Shown here: positions 19,199-28,037 of the stretch, piece by piece
How the letters are laid out: each line of letters starts with the position of its first letter
How positions within the stretch are numbered: the stretch's first letter is position 1
Assembly: GCF_024707125.1 (NCBI RefSeq)
Contig: NZ_JANQAH010000009.1
Coordinates: forward strand, 62,001 to 126,000
Source: Devosia sp.
Lineage (GTDB): Bacteria; Pseudomonadota; Alphaproteobacteria; Rhizobiales; Devosiaceae
Direction of reading: 5' to 3'
DNA: 64,000 nt
Made by a program: the position numbers and the translations under genes
Notes under the pieces: generated by a model
Database searches by the model: none
What the model saw: the letters and a program-made list of their open reading frames with translations, nothing else
What the model was told of the DNA's origin: nothing

Positions 19199-21532
19199 CT
19201 AGGCCGCGTTCTGGTGAATCTGGTGGACCCGCAGGCCTTGCACGTCGACGATCAGCGCGACATTGCCGTCGCCCAGGATCGTGCCGCCGGCAATGCCTTC
19301 GACCTGCTCGAAGTTTTCTTCGAGCGATTTGATGACGACCTGCTGCTGGCCGATGATGTCGTCGACAACGAGCGCCACCTTCTGGCTACCCTCGCTTTCG
19401 CACAGCACCACGAAGCGATCGTCCGGCGCCTTGTTCGAATGCATGCCGAAGCGCTGGGCCACATCGATGACCTGCACATATTCGCCACGCACCTGCAGCA
19501 CCTGGCCGCCGGAGGGGACGCGCTCGAAAATAGCGCCCGAGCACTGCATGGTTTCAACGATCGAGGAGAGCGGCACCACATAGGGGCTTTCGCCGACCTT
19601 GACGAGCATGACGTCGAGCACGGCCAGCGTCAGCGGCAGGCGCAGCGTCACGCGAGAACCCTTGCCGGTCCAGGAGCGGACATGCACGGAGCCGCCGATC
19701 TTCTTGATATTGGAGAGCACCACGTCCATGCCGACGCCGCGGCCGGAAATGTCGCTGACCGCATCGGCCGTCGAGAAGCCCGGGGCAAAGATGAGCTGGT
19801 CGATCTGCTCGTCGGTCGGGGTGATATCGGGGGCAACCAGACCCTTGTCGCGGGCCAGCTGCAGCACGCGCTCGCGGTTGATGCCGTTGCCGTCATCTTC
19901 GACAATGATGAGAATATTGCCGCCGGCCTGCTCGGCCGAAAGGCGGATGGTGCCGATTTCGGACTTGCCGCGCGACTTGCGCTTTTCTGGATCCTCGATG
20001 CCATGGTCGGCCGAGTTGCGGATCATGTGGGTCAGCGGATCGGACAACTGCTCGATGACGGTCTTGTCGATTTCGGTGTTTTCACCGATCGTCTCGAGCT
20101 TGATCTTTTTGCCGGTCTTGGTGGCGAGTTCGCGCACCAGGCGCGGCATGCGCGAGAACACCGATTTGACCGGCTGGGCGCGGATGGCCATGACCGAGTC
20201 CTGCAGGCCGCGCGTCGTCTGGGCCAGAACCTCAAGGCCGCGAACGAGCTCGGTATAGCGGGCACGCAGATTTTCATCCATCTGCTGGGTCAGCATGGAC
20301 TGGGTGATCACCAGCTCGCTGACCATGTTGACGACACGGTCGACCTTATCGAGATCGACGCGGATCGACTGCACGCCAACGGCGCGATTGCCGCCCTCTT
20401 CGCCACCTTCCCCGCCGGCAGCGGGTTTGGGTGCGGCAGCGGGCTTGGGCGCAGCGGCCTGCGGCACGGGCCGCGGCGGCGCAGAAGCCGAGATTTCATT
20501 GGCGAGATCGGCAAAGCTGAGAGCCGGTTCTTCGGCCACAGGCTCTGCGGCAACAGGGGCGGACGGAGCTTCGGCAACGAGACGCACGGGAGCGGCAGCC
20601 ACTTCGTCTTCAGTCAGCGCCATGAGGTTCTCGTCGGCTTTGGCAGGTTGTACGACCGCGACAGGCGCAGGAGCCGGCGCGGCCGCGGGCGGCACCACAT
20701 GGCCGAGCGGCACGACTTCGATACTGCAATCGCCATCGACGAATTCGAAGACTTCGCGGATCGCGGATTCCGTCAGGTCAGGCGCAAAGAGCGAGATTTC
20801 CCATGAGCAATAGACGCCAAACGGCTCGAAGTCGCTCAGGGCCGGAATGTCGGTGAGAATGGCACGGACATTGATCTCGCCCAGGGCTGCCAGTTCGCGG
20901 AACAGCAGCAGCGGATCATTGGCGCGCGAATAGAGCTGGCGATAGGGCGTGAAGCGCACTTCCCAGTGGCCCGGCTCGACCGGCATGGGCGGGGCGTCGA
21001 ACGTATCGGGCTCGGCAGCAACCGGAGCTTCAACGGCTTCGACGACGTCGCCATCATCGACAGCAAGCTCGACGCGCACCGGCGTGAATTCGATATCGAA
21101 TTCCTCGATGATCTCGCCGCTCCACTCGTCTTCGTCACCGCCGCGCTGGCCGCGGGCAATGGCGTCGAAGCGCTGCTTTTCTTCCTGGCCGTAATCAGCA
21201 GCCAGCTCTTCGCCGCTCTGGGCGGCATTGATGTAGTCGCCAACGATGTCATTGGCGCGGATGCAGAGGCTGACCACGTCATCGGTCATCTCCACACGAC
21301 CATCGCGGACATAGTCGAGCAATGTCTCATAGGCATGGGCAAAGCCCACGAGCCCGGAGAAGCCGAAAGCACCGGCACCGCCCTTGATCGAGTGAATGGC
21401 GCGGAAAACAGCATTGAGCCGGTCGGCGTCGCGCTCGCCCCCTTCGATCGCTGCGAACTGTTCTTCGAGCTCGTTCATCAGCTCGGAACATTCGTCGAAA
21501 TAGGTGGCCTTGAAGTCGTCTAGGTCGCTCAT
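19199..21532 (-). CDS. cheA: Chemotaxis histidine kinase CheA
   Basis: 777 residues. P1 HPt domain at about 1-105 with phosphorylated H47 (AIHSIKGGAG). A region at about 185-275 has the size and place of the P2 response-regulator-binding domain. An Ala/Pro/Glu-rich linker spans about 280-380. P3 dimerisation (about 385-450) is followed by the P4 ATPase (about 455-635) with N box HMIRNSADH (502-510), G1 DDGNG (546-550) and G2 GRGVGMD (597-603). The C-terminal P5 CheW-like domain spans about 640-775. All catalytic motifs are intact. It autophosphorylates under receptor control and passes phosphate to the CheY proteins and CheB. It starts 28 bases after cheY. Confidence 0.97.
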   Translation of the reverse strand: MSDLDDFKATYFDECSELMNELEEQFAAIEGGERDADRLNAVFRAIHSIKGGAGAFGFSGLVGFAHAYETLLDYVRDGRVEMTDDVVSLCIRANDIVGDYINAAQSGEELAADYGQEEKQRFDAIARGQRGGDEDEWSGEIIEEFDIEFTPVRVELAVDDGDVVEAVEAPVAAEPDTFDAPPMPVEPGHWEVRFTPYRQLYSRANDPLLLFRELAALGEINVRAILTDIPALSDFEPFGVYCSWEISLFAPDLTESAIREVFEFVDGDCSIEVVPLGHVVPPAAAPAPAPVAVVQPAKADENLMALTEDEVAAAPVRLVAEAPSAPVAAEPVAEEPALSFADLANEISASAPPRPVPQAAAPKPAAAPKPAAGGEGGEEGGNRAVGVQSIRVDLDKVDRVVNMVSELVITQSMLTQQMDENLRARYTELVRGLEVLAQTTRGLQDSVMAIRAQPVKSVFSRMPRLVRELATKTGKKIKLETIGENTEIDKTVIEQLSDPLTHMIRNSADHGIEDPEKRKSRGKSEIGTIRLSAEQAGGNILIIVEDDGNGINRERVLQLARDKGLVAPDITPTDEQIDQLIFAPGFSTADAVSDISGRGVGMDVVLSNIKKIGGSVHVRSWTGKGSRVTLRLPLTLAVLDVMLVKVGESPYVVPLSSIVETMQCSGAIFERVPSGGQVLQVRGEYVQVIDVAQRFGMHSNKAPDDRFVVLCESEGSQKVALVVDDIIGQQQVVIKSLEENFEQVEGIAGGTILGDGNVALIVDVQGLRVHQIHQNAA

Positions 21533-21560
21533 GGCGCCGTACCAGCCTTAGAAGGTAGTG

Positions 21561-21926
21561 TTAGTGGACCACGCGATGGATGACGCTGATCAGCTTGTCG
21601 GGGTCGAAGGGTTTCACGATCCAGCCCGTGCCGCCCGCGGCCTTGCCTTGGTCGCGCTTGTCCTGGCTCGTTTCAGTCGTGAGAATGAGGATCGGCAGGC
21701 TTTGGTACTGGCCGCTGGCCCGCACATTCTTGATGAACTCGATACCGTCCATGACAGGCATGTTGATGTCGGTGATGACGACGTCGATGTCGTGGCTCAT
21801 CAGCACATCCAGGCCCTGCTTGCCGTCTTCGGCCTGCAGCACCTCGAAACCGGCATTGCTCAGCGTATGGTGCAACATGGCCAGGATGGTTCTGGAATCA
21901 TCCACAGTCAGTACGCGCAATGTCAT
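21561..21926 (-). CDS. cheY: Chemotaxis response regulator CheY (CheY1-like)
   Basis: Receiver-only protein of 121 residues with acidic residues D9-D10, phosphoacceptor D53 (VVITDINMP) and conserved lysine in VKPF. It overlaps the STAS gene by four bases (ATGA) and precedes cheA. In rhizobia, which lack a classical CheZ, the CheY next to cheA serves as a phosphate sink that drains phosphate from the motor-binding CheY; that role is inferred for this copy from its position between the CheS-like gene and cheA. Confidence 0.93.
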   Translation of the reverse strand: MTLRVLTVDDSRTILAMLHHTLSNAGFEVLQAEDGKQGLDVLMSHDIDVVITDINMPVMDGIEFIKNVRASGQYQSLPILILTTETSQDKRDQGKAAGGTGWIVKPFDPDKLISVIHRVVH

Positions 21927-22255
21927 GGTCTCATCATCCCTGAAAATTGTGCGCCAAGGCCCAATCGATCGATCGCGGCCAACATGGCGGCGCTCGGCGC
22001 GTCGACAGCAAATTCATTATGGTTGCGACGGGCGCTTTCGGCAGCGCTGATCAACATCAGCAGACCATTGGTCGACACGCGTTGCACCGCGCTTGCGACC
22101 ACGGTCACCGCACCATCTTCGACAGCGTCGATCAGCTTGTCACGAATCGCGTCCAGCGCGTCGAGGTCGATGACCTCTGGCAAGGCAATCGCGCTTGCTT
22201 CCTGATGTGCCATTTCGTGGCCAGCCCCCGGAGTTCTCTCCTTCGCCATATTCAT
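21923..22255 (-). CDS. STAS-domain protein, CheS-like
   Basis: 110 residues with a STAS fold pattern (LPEVIDLDALDAIRDKL.., ..VVASAVQRVSTNGLLMLISA.., ..FAVDAPSAAMLAAIDRLGL..). It is the first gene of the cheY-cheA-cheW transcript and is coupled to cheY by a four-base overlap. In Sinorhizobium and Agrobacterium the gene at this place encodes CheS, which binds CheA and speeds drainage of phosphate from the sink CheY. The N-terminus is uncertain: ATG 22255 has no strong Shine-Dalgarno, and ATG 22249 or one at residue 15 are possible. A TTAA-N7-TAAT element lies at 22266-22280. Confidence 0.75.
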   Translation of the reverse strand: MNMAKERTPGAGHEMAHQEASAIALPEVIDLDALDAIRDKLIDAVEDGAVTVVASAVQRVSTNGLLMLISAAESARRNHNEFAVDAPSAAMLAAIDRLGLGAQFSGMMRP

Positions 22256-22376
22256 CTGGAACGGTTTAAGAAGTGCTAATCGCCCGGATGCCGGGGCTTA
22301 GCGTCGTGCGACCTCCAGCGCGCTTGCCGCCGCGGGCAAGTGGCTGTAACGAGGCGGCAGTATCAGGACAATTGCC

Positions 22377-23696
22377 ATGACCACCAAGATCGCCCTGACC
22401 GGGCTCGCCCGTGACCTTGCCGCCCGCGCCGATGCGGGCAAGCCCATTCGCGTCGGCGTTATCGGCTCGGGCGAGATGGGCACCGATCTCGTCACCCAGA
22501 TGAGCCTGATGAAGGGCGTCGAAATGGCGGCGATCGCCACAAGGCGTCCCCATACGGCGCTGGCCGCCATGACCATTGCCTATGGCGACGACAGCCATGG
22601 CAAGGTGGTCGATTCCCCGGCTGCCGCCACCGCCGCCATCGAACAGGGCAAGATCGCCGTCACCTCGGCCGAAACTCTCGTCACCACGCCCAATATCGAT
22701 GTCGTCATCGACGCCACCGGCAAGCCGGGCGTTGCCGCCGATTTTTCCCTCACCGCCATGGAGCATGGCAAGCATCTCGTCATGATGAACGTCGAGGCTG
22801 ATGTCACCATCGGACCCTATCTGAAGGCCCAGGCCGACCGCCTCGGTGTCGTCTATTCCGTCGGCGCCGGCGACGAGCCCTCGTCCTGCATGGAGCTGAT
22901 CGAATTCGTCACCGCGCTTGGTCTTGATGTGGTTGCGGCCGGCAAGGGCAAGAATAATCCCCTCAAGCACGACGCGGTCCCCGACGATTATCGCGAGGAA
23001 GCCGACCGGCGGAACATGAATCCGCGCATGCTGGTGGAGTTCGTCGATGGGTCGAAGACCGCGGTCGAGATGACCGCCATTGCCAATGCCACCGGCCTCA
23101 TGCCCGATATTCCGGGCATGCACGGACCCAAGGCCGACCGTGACGACATGGCCAAGGTGCTGATTCCCAAGGCCGATGGCGGGATTCTGAATTCCTCCGG
23201 CGTCGTCGACTTCACCATCGGCAAGGGCGTCGCCCCGGGCGTCTTCGTCATCGTCAAGGCGGAGCATCCGCGCATCATCGAACGCATGGACGATCTCCAC
23301 ATCGGCCATGGGCCCTACTATGCCTTCTTCCGGCCCTATCACCTGACGAGCCTTGAAGTGCCGCTGACCTGCGCGCGTATCATGCTCACCGGCAAGCCGG
23401 ACATGGTCCCCCTGCCCCGGCCCGTCGCCGAAGTCTGCGCCGTCGCCAAGCGCGACCTACTGCCCGGCGAACCGCTCGATGCGATCGGCGAGACCTGCTA
23501 CCGCTCCTATGCCATGAGGGCCGACGATGCCCGCGCGGCAGGCGCCGTGCCGGTCGGCCTCCTCGAAGGCGGCAAGGTCACGGCACCGATTGCCAAGGGC
23601 GCGCTTCTTACGGCGGCCAACAGCCAGCCCGATTCTTCGACGCGACTGTTCGCCCTGCGGCGCGAGCAGGATCGGATGCTCGGCTACACCTCGTAG
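22377..23696 (+). CDS. Homoserine dehydrogenase-like NAD(P)-binding protein with C-terminal SAF domain
   Basis: 439 residues. An N-terminal Rossmann domain has the nucleotide-binding glycine pattern GVIGSGEMG (about 26-34). A central catalytic-like region (..GAGDEPSSCMELIEF..) and a C-terminal SAF domain (about 345-435) follow. This matches the predicted homoserine dehydrogenases of the COG4091 type, whose substrates are mostly unknown; members occur in sugar-acid and polyol catabolic loci. ATG 22377 has AGGA 9 bases upstream. The next gene downstream is convergent, so there is no operon context to suggest a substrate. Confidence 0.85.
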   Translation: MTTKIALTGLARDLAARADAGKPIRVGVIGSGEMGTDLVTQMSLMKGVEMAAIATRRPHTALAAMTIAYGDDSHGKVVDSPAAATAAIEQGKIAVTSAETLVTTPNIDVVIDATGKPGVAADFSLTAMEHGKHLVMMNVEADVTIGPYLKAQADRLGVVYSVGAGDEPSSCMELIEFVTALGLDVVAAGKGKNNPLKHDAVPDDYREEADRRNMNPRMLVEFVDGSKTAVEMTAIANATGLMPDIPGMHGPKADRDDMAKVLIPKADGGILNSSGVVDFTIGKGVAPGVFVIVKAEHPRIIERMDDLHIGHGPYYAFFRPYHLTSLEVPLTCARIMLTGKPDMVPLPRPVAEVCAVAKRDLLPGEPLDAIGETCYRSYAMRADDARAAGAVPVGLLEGGKVTAPIAKGALLTAANSQPDSSTRLFALRREQDRMLGYTS

Positions 23697-23713
23697 GCAG
23701 GGGCGGGGGAGCC

Positions 23714-24685
23714 TTAGCTCCCCTTGATGGCGATCTTGCCCTTGCGGCCCGGTTCGCCGCTGGCCCGCACGGCTTCCGCCACGTCAGTGATCGGATAGGC
23801 GGCCTCGATATCGAGCACCAGCTTGCCGGCGGCCGCATCCCGGATCAGTTCACCCAGCAGTTCGCCAATGCGCTCGGGCTTGACCGGCGGCTTGGCGCCC
23901 CAGAATCCCTTGACCGAAATATTGCGGAACAGCAGTTCGCCGGCCGAAATTTTCAGCGGCCGGCCGGTCATCGCGCCAAAGCTGATCAGTTGCGCGCCAT
24001 CGGCCAGAATGCCGGAAAGCTGTGCCGCGCCGTCCCCACCAAGCGACTCGATGCCGCGAATGATCGGCGCCCCGCCGGTGATCGTGCGGACTTTTTCCTG
24101 CCAATCTTCGCCTTCGGTCGCGACGACAGTCTTGAACCCGAGCGCTGCCATTTCGTCGACGGCAGCATCGCGCCGGACGAGGCCGAGGACGTTGACGCCC
24201 TTTTCGGCACCATACTGGGCAAGCAGCTTGCCCACCGCGCCATTGGCCGCATTGATCGCGATCCAGTCGCCGGCACCAACCTCGAGCGTATCGAGCAGCA
24301 TCTTGGCCGAGAGCGGCATGGAGACCAGCTGGCAGGCGGTCTCGTCGCTGACGCTGTCGGGCACCGGCACGAGCCGCGCCGCGGTCGCAAGATAATATTC
24401 GGCCCAAGTCTTTTCCGCGCCGCCGGCGACGCGCTGCCCCTGCTTGAGATGGGTAACGCCCTCACCCAGTGCTTCAACCACGCCGACCGCTTCCGTGCCT
24501 GGCACGGCCGGCAGAGCGGGCTTGAACCCATAATGACCGGCAATGGTCATCAGGTCATGGTTATGGACCGGCGACAGCACCATCTTGACCAGGACCTGGC
24601 CGGGTCCGGGTTGCGGGCGCTCCACCTCCTTGGTCTGTAGAACTTTTTCCGGCGTGCCGAATTCGGAATAAATGGCGGTCTTCAT
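23714..24685 (-). CDS. MDR-family zinc-independent alcohol dehydrogenase / enoyl reductase-like oxidoreductase
   Basis: 323 residues. It shows the medium-chain dehydrogenase fold: GroES-like part at about 1-130 (PGPGQVLVKM.., PGTEAVGVVEALGEGV) and Rossmann part at about 135-300 (..WIAINAANGAVGKLLAQYGAEKG..). The zinc-ligand cysteines of classical alcohol dehydrogenases are absent, so it is closer to the quinone oxidoreductase / 2-enoyl-CoA reductase branch. The substrate is unknown. ATG 24685 is chosen because GGAG lies 6 bases upstream; the frame runs on to 24763 without such a site. It is divergent from the siderophore-interacting protein gene. Confidence 0.85.
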   Translation of the reverse strand: MKTAIYSEFGTPEKVLQTKEVERPQPGPGQVLVKMVLSPVHNHDLMTIAGHYGFKPALPAVPGTEAVGVVEALGEGVTHLKQGQRVAGGAEKTWAEYYLATAARLVPVPDSVSDETACQLVSMPLSAKMLLDTLEVGAGDWIAINAANGAVGKLLAQYGAEKGVNVLGLVRRDAAVDEMAALGFKTVVATEGEDWQEKVRTITGGAPIIRGIESLGGDGAAQLSGILADGAQLISFGAMTGRPLKISAGELLFRNISVKGFWGAKPPVKPERIGELLGELIRDAAAGKLVLDIEAAYPITDVAEAVRASGEPGRKGKIAIKGS

Positions 24686-24805
24686 CACCGGCTCCTGTAA
24701 ATTACTATGCGGCAAAGATATGTCTCGCGCTTTGGTGTTCAAGCCCCGCTTGCCATCCCCCAAGGCATGAAATAATTGCTGAGCGTGTTATTCAGGATTT
24801 AAGCC

Positions 24806-25615
24806 ATGTCGACCGAAGCTCTCGATCCCCGCGCGCCGCAGCGCGTTCGCCACGACACCCGTCTGCGTTTGCTGACCGTGACTGCCGTCACCGACATTAC
24901 CCCGCTCATGCGCCGGGTTCGACTCACCGGCGACATGGAAGGCTTCGTTTCTCCCGGCCATGCCGATCATATCAAGGCTTTCTTCTTTCCTGAAGGCGTA
25001 ACGCCACTCCTGCCGGTTGTCGGGCCCAATGGCGCCGAATTCGAACCCGGCACCCGCCCCGAAATGCGCGACTACACGCCCCGCTATTGGGATGTCGCGC
25101 AGGGCTGGATCGAACTCGATTTTGTGTTGCATGGCGATGGCCCTGCCTCGAGCTGGGCGGCAGCTGCCGCGCCGGGCAAGACCCTCGTCATCGGTGGTCC
25201 GCGTGGTTCGGTGGTCGTGCCCGCGACCTATGACTGGTATCTGCTGGTCGGCGACGAAACCGCCCTGCCCGCCATCGGCCGCCGCATCGAGGAATTGCCC
25301 GCAGGCGCCATCGTCGTCGCCGTTGTCGAAGTCGACTCTGCCGCCGAAGAGCAGGGTTTTGAGAGCAAGGCCGATGTCGACCTCGTCTATGTCCACCGCA
25401 ATGGCGCTCCGGCTGGCACCACCACGCTGCTCATCGACACGGTCAGGACGTTGGACCTGCCCAAGGGCGATGCCTATGCCTATATCGCGGGCGAGAGCGG
25501 CATGAGCAAAGCGGTTCGCCAGCACCTCACCGAAGAGCGCGGTTTCAGTTCCGAATGGGTCAAGGCAGCCGGTTACTGGTTGCTCGGCACCGCAGACGCC
25601 CACGAACCGCACTAG
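24806..25615 (+). CDS. Siderophore-interacting protein (ferric-siderophore reductase family)
   Basis: 269 residues. Cytoplasmic FAD- and NAD(P)H-dependent reductase that releases iron from imported ferric siderophores. The FAD-binding barrel (about 15-135) has the flavin motif RDYTPR (88-93) and the HGDGPASSWA loop (109-118). The C-terminal NAD(P)H-binding part has GDETALPAI and ..AGESGMSKAVR... No siderophore transporter or Fur-box gene is adjacent, so iron control is not evident. The start has AGGATTT upstream. Confidence 0.9.
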   Translation: MSTEALDPRAPQRVRHDTRLRLLTVTAVTDITPLMRRVRLTGDMEGFVSPGHADHIKAFFFPEGVTPLLPVVGPNGAEFEPGTRPEMRDYTPRYWDVAQGWIELDFVLHGDGPASSWAAAAAPGKTLVIGGPRGSVVVPATYDWYLLVGDETALPAIGRRIEELPAGAIVVAVVEVDSAAEEQGFESKADVDLVYVHRNGAPAGTTTLLIDTVRTLDLPKGDAYAYIAGESGMSKAVRQHLTEERGFSSEWVKAAGYWLLGTADAHEPH

Positions 25616-25621
25616 CGCCAA

Positions 25622-25641
25622 GCCGGCCCGCAAGGGCCGGC
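25622..25641. terminator. Stem-loop between convergent genes
   Basis: An 8-bp perfect GC stem (25622-25629 with 25634-25641) with a GCAA tetraloop sits between two convergent stop codons (25615 and 25651). No T tract follows on either side, so it may act as a weak terminator or as a 3' end stabiliser. Confidence 0.45.
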
Positions 25642-25650
25642 ACTCACCGG

Positions 25651-26148
25651 TTACTTGGTTTTGGTCTTGCCCGAAGTCGGCGCATTAGCCTCGGCCTGCA
25701 ACCGGTCCATCAGCGCGCGCCATTCTTCATAGGCCACGTCCTGGTCCGGCAGCGCCTCGCGCGAGCCGCCGCGTTCAACCAGTTCGCTCAACACAGCTTC
25801 AACGTCGGGACCTTTTTCCTCGCAGGTCCCGGCTTCATCGAGCGCATTGAAGGCGGGGGTGTAATAATTGGTGTCGTAGTCGTCGGTACTGAGCTTGAGC
25901 TGGCCATAGGCAAGGAGGTCAGCGGAATCGGTCAGCAGCGACCATTCCTCGTCCGTCACCTCATGGCCCCCGCAATTGCTTGACACGACATTGGCGAGGA
26001 CGACGCGCTCTAGAAACGCCGCGGCCTCCGCTCCCGAATAGGAGGTCAGGTCGGGCAGTTGCACGAAAATCTTGCCGTCAGCGGCGGCCTGCTGCACTCC
26101 CACCGCCAGGAGAAGTCCGGTCACCAGAGCTTTCTTGAGCATTTGCAT
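25651..26148 (-). CDS. Secreted hypothetical protein
   Basis: 165 residues with a clear Sec signal peptide (MQMLKKALVTGLLLAVGVQQAAA, cleavage likely after AAA at about residue 23). The mature part is acidic, about 140 residues, with two cysteines (one in SSNCGG and one in GTCEEKG) that could form a disulfide. I do not recognise the family. The C-terminus is Lys/Thr-rich (SGKTKTK). It lies 60 bases downstream of psuK on the same strand but need not be co-transcribed. Confidence 0.7.
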   Translation of the reverse strand: MQMLKKALVTGLLLAVGVQQAAADGKIFVQLPDLTSYSGAEAAAFLERVVLANVVSSNCGGHEVTDEEWSLLTDSADLLAYGQLKLSTDDYDTNYYTPAFNALDEAGTCEEKGPDVEAVLSELVERGGSREALPDQDVAYEEWRALMDRLQAEANAPTSGKTKTK

Positions 26149-26208
26149 CCCTCACAATTCGCTTGCCCCGAAGGTACTGACCCTAATGGAGAAATAACGG
26201 CAATAGGA

Positions 26209-27093
26209 CTACTTCGGTTGACCGCCGACGAATTGCACCGCCCGAGCGCCATTGGCGATACCGCGCTCAAGACACGCCTCGACCGACTGCCCCTCCGTGA
26301 GCGCAGCAATAAAGCCCGCCGCGAAGGCATCGCCTGCCCCGGTTGAATCGACTACTTTCACGATCGGCGCCGGACGGCTGAGATCGACACCCTGCGCCCC
26401 ACCGACTGCAGCGCCGAACCGCCCGCGCTTGATGACGACATGTCGGAATTGCGCCCCAAGAATCCGCACCTGGTCCTCAAAGCCGGCGACACCCGCCAGC
26501 ATTTCCGCTTCGCTCTCATTGGCAAAGAGCCAGTCGGCCGCGCCAACCCAGGCCAGGAAGGTTTGCGGCCCGACCTCTTCGAGAAAGCCGATCGAGGCCG
26601 GATCGATGGCTATCGGGATATTGCGCTTGCGGGCCCGACCCAGCAGCGACTGCACGGCAGCGCGCGGCCCCGGCGCAAAGAAGCTGTAGCCCGAGACCAG
26701 CACCAGTCCCGTGCCATCGAGGAGGCTGTCGGGCAGGTCGTCGGCGCACAGGTTGAGATTGGCCCCGCGATCGGTAAGGAAGCTGCGCTCGCCGCTCGGA
26801 TCGAGCAGAGTCACGAGCACGCCCGAGCCGAGCTGCGCATCGCCCGCCAGCATGGGCGTCACGCCGCGCAGGCGGAAATGCCCTTCATGGCTCGCCTTGT
26901 CGACCATCCCGACACGGGCAGCAAACACTACATCGGCGCCGGCCGCGCCAAGCCACACGGCCTGATTGGCCCCCGAACCACCGGCACGGCTTTCGATCGC
27001 CGCGCGCCGGTCGGAACCGAACACGATCGGCCCCTCGGGCTTGACGATGACGTCGGTCATCACGTCGCCGACGACGAGGACTTTTTTGCTCAT
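26209..27093 (-). CDS. psuK: Pseudouridine kinase (PfkB family)
   Basis: 294 residues, ribokinase/PfkB fold. It shows the substrate-side AGGSGANQAVWLG motif (about 38-50) and the catalytic signature DSTGAGDAFAAGF with base D255. PfkB kinases phosphorylate many sugars and nucleosides; pseudouridine is proposed because the gene overlaps psuG by four bases (ATGA), the standard arrangement of the pseudouridine degradation pair. The kinase forms pseudouridine 5'-phosphate, which PsuG cleaves. Confidence 0.85.
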   Translation of the reverse strand: MSKKVLVVGDVMTDVIVKPEGPIVFGSDRRAAIESRAGGSGANQAVWLGAAGADVVFAARVGMVDKASHEGHFRLRGVTPMLAGDAQLGSGVLVTLLDPSGERSFLTDRGANLNLCADDLPDSLLDGTGLVLVSGYSFFAPGPRAAVQSLLGRARKRNIPIAIDPASIGFLEEVGPQTFLAWVGAADWLFANESEAEMLAGVAGFEDQVRILGAQFRHVVIKRGRFGAAVGGAQGVDLSRPAPIVKVVDSTGAGDAFAAGFIAALTEGQSVEACLERGIANGARAVQFVGGQPK

Positions 27094-28037
27094 GCGCGGC
27101 GAACGGGTGCCTTGCCGGCCTGAAGATGCGCCAGGGCCACGGCGATCTGGCCAGCCACAAGCGCATTGTTCTTCACGAGCGCAATATTGGACACCAGCGA
27201 CTTGCCGCCCGTCAGCTCAAAGATGCGCTGCAGCAGGAAGGGCGTCATCGCCTTGCCTTTCACCCCTTTGGCGTCAGCGTCGGCCAGAGCCTGGGTGATA
27301 AAGCCTTCGATGGCGCTGGCTTCCCAGGCATCGGCTTCAGGAATGGGGTTGGCGATCAGCACGCCGCCCATTTCGAGATCGGACTGGATGGCCAGCATCT
27401 TGGCGACGCCCTCGGCATCGTCAAAGCGGTGATCGACGCTGAAGCCGCTTTCGCGGGCCCAGAAGGCCGGGAAGTGGTCGGTACCGAAACCGAGGACCGG
27501 CACGCCATTGGTCTCAAGCACTTCGAGGGTCTTGGCAATATCGAGGATCGACTTGGCGCCTGCGCAGACGACGGTAACCGGCGTCTTGCCCAGTTCTTCA
27601 AGATCAGCCGAAATATCAAAGCTGTCCTCGGCGCCGCGATGCACCCCGCCGATGCCGCCGGTCGCAAAGACCTTGATGCCGGCAAGCGCGGCGATCTGCA
27701 TGGTCGTTGCAACCGTCGTTCCGGCCGTGGTCCCGCTCGCAAGGAGCGCCGCGACGTCACGACGGCTCGCCTTGGCAGCCTTGTGGCCTTCGAGGGCAAG
27801 GCGTTCAAGGTCTTCACCGGCAAGACCCACGCAAAGCCTTCCGTCCATGATGGCGATGGTCGCCGGCACAGCGCCGGTTGCCCGCACCACGTCCTCGACT
27901 TCGTTGGCCATTGCCAGGTTCTGCGGATAGGGCATGCCATGGGTGATGATGGTGGATTCAAGCGCCACCACGGCCTTGCCGGCAGCCAGCGCCGCCTTCA
28001 CGTCTGCCGATACTGAGAGATAGGCCTTGCCGCTCAT
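27090..28037 (-). CDS. psuG: Pseudouridine-5'-phosphate glycosidase
   Basis: 315 residues. It cleaves the C-glycosidic bond of pseudouridine 5'-phosphate to uracil and ribose 5-phosphate. The family hallmark ..VVALESTIITHGMPYPQNL.. is near the N-terminus (about 23-42), with ..ATGGIGGVHRGAEDSFDISADL.. in the middle (about 128-150). Length fits the family. ATG 28037 has GAGG 5 bases upstream. It is the first gene of a psuG-psuK operon. Confidence 0.95.
   Translation of the reverse strand: MSGKAYLSVSADVKAALAAGKAVVALESTIITHGMPYPQNLAMANEVEDVVRATGAVPATIAIMDGRLCVGLAGEDLERLALEGHKAAKASRRDVAALLASGTTAGTTVATTMQIAALAGIKVFATGGIGGVHRGAEDSFDISADLEELGKTPVTVVCAGAKSILDIAKTLEVLETNGVPVLGFGTDHFPAFWARESGFSVDHRFDDAEGVAKMLAIQSDLEMGGVLIANPIPEADAWEASAIEGFITQALADADAKGVKGKAMTPFLLQRIFELTGGKSLVSNIALVKNNALVAGQIAVALAHLQAGKAPVRRA

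Noticed and set aside
22266..23342. Minus-strand open frame of 358 codons opposite the SAF-domain gene
   Set aside because: The plus-strand gene has clear family motifs; the antisense frame is Gly/His/Asp-rich and has no motif.
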